From Macrococcoides canis (GTDB lineage Bacteria; Bacillota; Bacilli; Staphylococcales; Staphylococcaceae): a DNA stretch of 64,000 nt. Each line of letters starts with the position of its first letter. Positions within the stretch are counted from its first letter, which is position 1. The stretch is taken from positions 248,001 to 312,000 of the forward strand of contig NZ_CP021059.1 in NCBI RefSeq assembly GCF_002119805.1. Reading direction: 5' to 3'. Below the pieces are notes generated by a model that saw only the letters and a list, made by a program, of their open reading frames with translations, was not told where the DNA came from and did no database searches. The position numbers were made by a program, and so were the translations under genes. Shown piece after piece: positions 58,533-64,000 of the stretch.

Positions 58533-58573
58533 CTTACTCAAGTTAGCGGCCTAGCCGCTAACATAGCAGTAAG
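58533..58573 (+). other. Two-tier hairpin between rplB and rpsS
   Basis: Inner stem GTTAGCGGC (58542-58550) and GCCGCTAAC (58554-58562) with a CTA loop, inside an outer stem CTTACT (58533-58538) and AGTAAG (58568-58573). No T-run follows, so it is not an ordinary terminator; processing, stability or an attenuation role is possible. Confidence 0.75.
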
Positions 58574-58591
58574 AATGAGGGAGGCGCCATA

Positions 58592-58870
58592 ATGGCTCGT
58601 AGTCTTAAAAAAGGACCTTTCATCGATGATCACTTAATGAAAAAAGTTGAAGCATTAGAGGAAGGCGGCAAAAAAACAGTAATCAAAACTTGGTCACGTC
58701 GCTCTACAATTTTCCCAAACTTTATTGGACACACTATCGCAGTATACGATGGTCGTAAACACGTACCTGTATACGTAACTGAAGATATGGTTGGACATAA
58801 ATTAGGAGAATTCGCACCTACACGTACTTACAAAGGTCACGGTGCAGACGACAAGAAAACTAAACGCTAA
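58592..58870 (+). CDS. rpsS: 30S ribosomal protein S19
   Basis: 92 residues, [20 protein letters not shown] start, with [27 protein letters not shown] core. S19 is in the head of the 30S subunit near the decoding A site. The SD is GGGAGG. The hairpin at 58533-58573 lies just upstream. Confidence 0.98.
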   Translation: MARSLKKGPFIDDHLMKKVEALEEGGKKTVIKTWSRRSTIFPNFIGHTIAVYDGRKHVPVYVTEDMVGHKLGEFAPTRTYKGHGADDKKTKR

Positions 58871-58892
58871 TTTCAGATAAGGAGGAATAACC

Positions 58893-59267
58893 ATGGAAGC
58901 AAAAGCGGTTGCAAGAACAATCAGAATCGCACCTCGTAAAGTGAGATTAGTTTTAGATCTTATCAGAGGTAAAGAAGTAGCGGAAGCTATCGCTATTTTA
59001 AAATTAACAAACAAAGCATCATCACCAATAGTTGAAAAGTTATTAATGTCAGCATTAGCAAATGCAGAACATAACTATGATATGAATATCGATACTTTAG
59101 TTGTTAAAGAAGCTTATGCAAATGAAGGACCAACTTTAAAACGTTTCCGTCCACGTGCACAAGGTCGTGCAAGTGCGATCAACAAACGTACTAGCCACAT
59201 CACTATCGTTGTAGCTGACAAAGAAGTTAAAACTTCAAACACTGAAGCTCAAGAAGAAGCAAAATAA
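58893..59267 (+). CDS. rplV: 50S ribosomal protein L22
   Basis: 124 residues, slightly longer than the usual about 110-117 through a C-terminal tail of [12 protein letters not shown]. The beta-hairpin [20 protein letters not shown] reaches into the exit tunnel. AAGGAGG precedes the ATG. Confidence 0.97.
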   Translation: MEAKAVARTIRIAPRKVRLVLDLIRGKEVAEAIAILKLTNKASSPIVEKLLMSALANAEHNYDMNIDTLVVKEAYANEGPTLKRFRPRAQGRASAINKRTSHITIVVADKEVKTSNTEAQEEAK

Positions 59268-59292
59268 TATATCTCATTAAGGAGGGAATACA

Positions 59293-59946
59293 GTGGGTCA
59301 AAAAATTAATCCAATCGGACTTCGTGTCGGAATTATTCGTGACTGGGATGCGAAATGGTACGCAGAAAAAGATTTCGCAACTTTATTACACGAAGACTTA
59401 AAAGTTCGTAAATATATCGAAGAAAACTTAAAAGACGCTTCTGTTTCTCGTGTAGAAATCGAACGCGCAGCAAATCGCGTGAACATCGCTATCCACACTG
59501 GTAAACCTGGTATGGTTATCGGTAAAGGCGGTTCAGAAATTGAAAAATTACGTAACAACTTAAACAGCTTAACTGGTAAACGTGTACACATCAACGTTGT
59601 AGAAGTTAAGAAAGTTGATATGGATGCAAGATTAGTAGCGGAAAACATTGCACGTCAATTAGAAAACCGTGTATCATTCCGTCGTGCTCAAAAACAAGCG
59701 ATCCAACGTGCTATGAAGTTAGGTGCTAAAGGTATCAAGACTCAAGTATCAGGACGTTTAGGCGGCGCAGATATCGCGCGTGCTGAACAATATTCAGAAG
59801 GAACTGTTCCACTTCATACATTACGTGCTGACATCGATTATGCACATGCTGAAGCAGACACTACTTACGGTAAACTTGGTGTTAAAGTATGGATCTATCG
59901 TGGAGAAGTTCTTCCTACAAAGAAGTCTAGTGAAGGAGGAAAATAA
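59293..59946 (+). CDS. rpsC: 30S ribosomal protein S3
   Basis: 217 residues with a KH-type RNA-binding domain ([20 protein letters not shown]). S3 lines the mRNA entry site and helps unwind mRNA. Start is GTG 59293 after AAGGAGGG. Ends 2 bases before rplP. Confidence 0.98.
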   Translation: MGQKINPIGLRVGIIRDWDAKWYAEKDFATLLHEDLKVRKYIEENLKDASVSRVEIERAANRVNIAIHTGKPGMVIGKGGSEIEKLRNNLNSLTGKRVHINVVEVKKVDMDARLVAENIARQLENRVSFRRAQKQAIQRAMKLGAKGIKTQVSGRLGGADIARAEQYSEGTVPLHTLRADIDYAHAEADTTYGKLGVKVWIYRGEVLPTKKSSEGGK

Positions 59947-59948
59947 TA

Positions 59949-60585
<637 letters not shown>

Positions 60586-60607
60586 TTTTGAATAGGAGGG
60601 TACTCTT

Positions 60608-60871
60608 GTGAGCGAAAGAAACGATCGTAAAGTTTACACAGGTAAAGTTGTATCTGACAAAATGGATAAAACTATCACTGTTGTAGTTGAAACTTACAAA
60701 ACACATTCTTTATACGGTAAACGTGTAAAGTATTCTAAAAAATACAAAGCACATGATGAAAACAATACAGCTAAAATGGGCGATATCGTTAAGATTATGG
60801 AAACACGTCCTTTATCAGCTACAAAACGCTTCCGTTTAGTAGAAGTTGTTGAAGAATCAGTAATCATTTAA
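60608..60871 (+). CDS. rpsQ: 30S ribosomal protein S17
   Basis: 87 residues, OB-fold, with [19 protein letters not shown] and [23 protein letters not shown]17 binds the 5' domain of 16S rRNA early in assembly. Start GTG 60608 after AGGAGGG. Confidence 0.98.
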   Translation: MSERNDRKVYTGKVVSDKMDKTITVVVETYKTHSLYGKRVKYSKKYKAHDENNTAKMGDIVKIMETRPLSATKRFRLVEVVEESVII

Positions 60872-60882
60872 TAAGAAATTAG

Positions 60883-61269
<387 letters not shown>

Positions 61270-61300
61270 TAAACACTAATTAAGAGGAGGTGTCTACGAC

Positions 61301-61609
61301 ATGCATATTAAAAAAGGCGACAAAGTTATCGTTATCACAGGTAAAGATAAAGGTAAAACAGGAACTGTAATTGAAGCACTTCCTAAAAGAGATCGCGTAG
61401 TTGTTGAAGGTGTTAACATCGTGAAAAAACACCAAAAACCTACTCAAATGAATCCTGAAGGCGGCATCACTGAATTCGAAGCTGCAATTCACGTTTCAAA
61501 TGTTATGTTATTAGATCCAAAGACAAACAAACCAACACGTGTTGGTACTAAGATAGAAGACGGTAAAAAAGTACGTGTAGCAAAGAAATCTGGAGAAATC
61601 ATTAAATAA
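61301..61609 (+). CDS. rplX: 50S ribosomal protein L24
   Basis: 102 residues, with a KOW motif in [20 protein letters not shown] at the start. L24 initiates 50S assembly. SD GAGGAGG before ATG 61301. Confidence 0.98.
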   Translation: MHIKKGDKVIVITGKDKGKTGTVIEALPKRDRVVVEGVNIVKKHQKPTQMNPEGGITEFEAAIHVSNVMLLDPKTNKPTRVGTKIEDGKKVRVAKKSGEIIK

Positions 61610-61632
61610 TTATCTGGAAGGAGGTTCTCACA

Positions 61633-62172
61633 TTGACACGTTTAAAAGAAAAATTCTTAAATGAAATCACTCCTGAAATGATGAAGAAGTTTGAATACTC
61701 ATCAATCATGGAAGTGCCAAAAATCGAAAAAATCGTAGTAAACATGGGTATCGGTGATGCAGTTCAAAACTCTAAAGTTTTAGACTCAGCAGTTGAAGAA
61801 CTACAAGCAATCACAGGTCAAAAACCAATGGTTACTAAAGCAAAAAAATCAATCGCAACATTCCGTTTACGTGAAGGTATGCCTATCGGGGCTAAAGTTA
61901 CTTTACGTGGCGAAAGAATGTACGAATTCTTTGATAAATTAGTTAACGTTTCATTACCTCGTGTACGTGACTTCCGTGGTATCTCAAACAAAGCGTTTGA
62001 CGGTCGCGGTAACTACACATTAGGTGTAAAAGAACAATTAATTTTCCCTGAAATCGATTATGATAAAGTAAGTAAAACACGTGGAATGGATATTGTTATC
62101 GTAACGACTGCTAACACTGACGAGGAAGCTCGTGAATTGTTAACACAATTCGGTATGCCATTTCAAAAGTAA
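61633..62172 (+). CDS. rplE: 50S ribosomal protein L5
   Basis: 179 residues. Conserved [16 protein letters not shown] and [10 protein letters not shown] segments; L5 binds 5S rRNA and P-site tRNA. The start is TTG 61633 after AAGGAGG, an uncommon codon for a ribosomal protein but supported by the family N-terminus TRLKEKF. Confidence 0.97.
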   Translation: MTRLKEKFLNEITPEMMKKFEYSSIMEVPKIEKIVVNMGIGDAVQNSKVLDSAVEELQAITGQKPMVTKAKKSIATFRLREGMPIGAKVTLRGERMYEFFDKLVNVSLPRVRDFRGISNKAFDGRGNYTLGVKEQLIFPEIDYDKVSKTRGMDIVIVTTANTDEEARELLTQFGMPFQK

Positions 62173-62179
62173 TCTCTAA

Positions 62180-62386
<207 letters not shown>

Positions 62387-62415
62387 AATTCAAACCTGAA
62401 AGGAGGATATTTTAA

Positions 62416-62814
62416 ATGACTATGTCAGATCCAATCGCAGATATGCTAACTCGCGTACGTAACGCAAACATGGTACGTCACGAGAAATTAGAATTACCTG
62501 CATCAAACATTAAAAAAGAAATCGCTGAAATCCTTAAACGTGAAGGATTTGTAAAAAGTGTTGAATATATCGAAGATGACAAACAAGGTGTTATCCGTAT
62601 GTTCTTAAAATACGGTGCTAACAACGAACGTGTTATCACTGGTTTAAAACGTATCTCAAAACCTGGTTTACGTGTTTACGCTAAAGCTGATGAATTACCA
62701 AAAGTTTTAAACGGCTTAGGTATCGCATTAGTTTCAACTTCTGAAGGTGTATTAACTGATAAAGAAGCGCGTCAACGTAACATTGGTGGAGAAGTATTAG
62801 CTTACATCTGGTAA
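62416..62814 (+). CDS. rpsH: 30S ribosomal protein S8
   Basis: 132 residues, [20 protein letters not shown] start and the C-terminal [20 protein letters not shown]8 organises the central 16S domain and is the autoregulator of the spc operon in E. coli. SD AAAGGAGG. Confidence 0.98.
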   Translation: MTMSDPIADMLTRVRNANMVRHEKLELPASNIKKEIAEILKREGFVKSVEYIEDDKQGVIRMFLKYGANNERVITGLKRISKPGLRVYAKADELPKVLNGLGIALVSTSEGVLTDKEARQRNIGGEVLAYIW

Positions 62815-62843
62815 GAATTAATTAAAGAAGGAGGTGCCGACAA

Positions 62844-63380
62844 ATGAGTCGTGTTGGTAAAAAGATTATTGACATCCCAAGTGGTGTTGAAATTAAAATC
62901 GACGGTAATACTGTTACAGTTAAAGGACCTAAAGGTGAATTAACGCGTACATTTAACGAAGAAATGACATTTAAATTAGAAGACAATACTTTAGAAGTAG
63001 TTCGTCCATCTGATTCTAAAGCTCATAAAACAATCCACGGAACTACTCGTGCTTTAATCGCAAACATGGTTGAAGGTGTTTCTAAAGGATTCGAAAAGAA
63101 CTTAGAATTAATCGGGGTTGGTTACCGTGCACAAATGCAAGGTAAAAACTTAATCCTTAACGTTGGATACTCTCATCCTATCGAAATCGTGGCTGAAGAA
63201 GGCATTACTTTATCAGTAGATAAAAACACGAAAGTAAAAGTTGAAGGTATTTCTAAAGAACGTGTTGGAGCAATTGCTTCAAACATCCGTGCTACTCGTC
63301 CACCAGAGCCTTACAAAGGTAAAGGGGTTCGTTACGAAGGCGAATATGTTCGTCGTAAAGAAGGTAAAACTGGTAAGTAA
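62844..63380 (+). CDS. rplF: 50S ribosomal protein L6
   Basis: 178 residues made of two similar domains, [17 protein letters not shown] start and [23 protein letters not shown] end. It lies near the factor-binding site. SD GGAGG. Confidence 0.98.
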   Translation: MSRVGKKIIDIPSGVEIKIDGNTVTVKGPKGELTRTFNEEMTFKLEDNTLEVVRPSDSKAHKTIHGTTRALIANMVEGVSKGFEKNLELIGVGYRAQMQGKNLILNVGYSHPIEIVAEEGITLSVDKNTKVKVEGISKERVGAIASNIRATRPPEPYKGKGVRYEGEYVRRKEGKTGK

Positions 63381-63407
63381 TCTCTAAAATAGGAAAGGAG
63401 AATATTC

Positions 63408-63770
63408 ATGATCACTAAAATCGATAAGAATAAAGTGCGTATGAAAAGACACGCTCGTGTACGTAGCAGATTAGCTGGAACTACTGAGCGTCCACGTTTA
63501 AACGTATATCGTTCAAACAAACACATCTATGCACAAGTGATTGATGACGTTAAAGGTGTTACTTTAGCTCAAGCATCAACACAAGATAAAAACTTAGGAC
63601 TTGAAACAACTTCTAACGTAGAAGCTGCAGCTAAAGTTGGCGAAGCAGTAGCAAAATTAGCAGTTGAAAAAGGCGTTAAAGCAGTTGTATTCGACCGTGG
63701 AGGATACTTATTCCATGGACGTGTAAAAGCATTAGCTGATGCAGCTCGTGAAAACGGTCTAGAATTTTAA
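63408..63770 (+). CDS. rplR: 50S ribosomal protein L18
   Basis: 120 residues, basic N-terminus [19 protein letters not shown] and [24 protein letters not shown] at the end. It binds 5S rRNA with L5. SD AAAGGAG. Confidence 0.98.
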   Translation: MITKIDKNKVRMKRHARVRSRLAGTTERPRLNVYRSNKHIYAQVIDDVKGVTLAQASTQDKNLGLETTSNVEAAAKVGEAVAKLAVEKGVKAVVFDRGGYLFHGRVKALADAARENGLEF

Positions 63771-63788
63771 TAAAAGGAGGAACTCTTA

Positions 63789-64000
63789 ATGCGTCGTGAA
63801 AAAGAAGTTAAAGAATTTGAAGAACGCGTAGTAACGATCAACCGTGTATCTAAAGTTGTTAAGGGTGGACGTCGTATGCGTTTCACTGCTTTAGTTGTTG
63901 TCGGTGACAAAAATGGTCGCGTTGGTTTCGGTACTGGTAAAGCTCAAGAAGTACCAGAAGCGATTAAAAAAGCAATCGAAGATGCTAAGAAAAACTTAAT
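63789..64000 (+). CDS. rpsE: 30S ribosomal protein S5 (3' end outside window)
   Basis: The first 70 codons are present, beginning [20 protein letters not shown] and containing [23 protein letters not shown], the double-stranded RNA-binding domain start. S5 secures decoding fidelity and mRNA entry. AAAGGAGG precedes ATG 63789; the frame is open to the window end. Confidence 0.97.
   Translation, partial: MRREKEVKEFEERVVTINRVSKVVKGGRRMRFTALVVVGDKNGRVGFGTGKAQEVPEAIKKAIEDAKKNL

Overview
The window is a low-GC Gram-positive chromosome segment from the family Staphylococcaceae, most likely Macrococcus/Macrococcoides or a near relative. This rests on recognisable relatives of staphylococcal proteins (FemX/FmhB, PBP4, FhuCBG, LctP-Ldh, GlcU-Gdh, TopB, PbuG) and on their order ahead of the S10-spc ribosomal cluster, which recalls Staphylococcus. 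No rRNA, tRNA, CRISPR array, prophage or transposase gene was seen. Most of the window is ordinary chromosome with dense coding and clear Shine-Dalgarno (SD) sites.

Layout. 1-3951: tail of a molybdenum-cofactor operon (moeA-mobB-moaE-moaD-mobA-moaA). 4031-16979: a fatty-acid desaturase behind a FapR-like operator, an SDR oxidoreductase, a MarR-MFS pair, an aldehyde dehydrogenase, a Bcr/CflA exporter, an M50-type membrane protease, an ABC exporter, PBP4 and a NupC-type permease. 17019-19932: lactate permease and lactate dehydrogenase behind a cre site, a Rex box and a promoter. 20027-25043: a YitT protein, then a ferredoxin-NADP reductase-like gene divergent from fhuCBG over a perfect 19-bp Fur box. 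25141-31633: a dynamin/IRG-like GTPase with an alpha-glucosidase, then lutR and lutABC for lactate oxidation. 31751-39362: VOC protein, femX, a proC-like reductase, a hydroxyisobutyrate-dehydrogenase-like gene, small membrane proteins and an RND pump. 39379-46852: a SAM-I riboswitch before a single aminotransferase, an MFS exporter, a 52-codon small gene, ybaK, a phosphoesterase, an AEC carrier and glcU-gdh. 46984-55342: acetyltransferase and HAD phosphatase, topB, a DASS symporter, a PepSY lipoprotein, pbuG and a small membrane protein under a 23-bp palindrome. 55574-64000: S10-spc promoter, structured leader, and rpsJ through the start of rpsE.

Functional threads. Lactate is handled twice: LctP and Ldh (redox and carbon control) and LutABC with its own GntR-type regulator. 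Iron uptake (FhuCBG) shares one operator with a reductase that may release the iron. Envelope functions recur (PBP4, FemX, desaturase, many transporters).

The least explained signals are: a roughly 165-bp structured repeat present three times, each time starting 0 to 6 nt after a + strand stop codon and between convergent genes; the IRG-like GTPase; and a perfect 23-bp palindrome over the promoter of an uncharacterised membrane protein. All family assignments are from reading the sequence; no database search was run.
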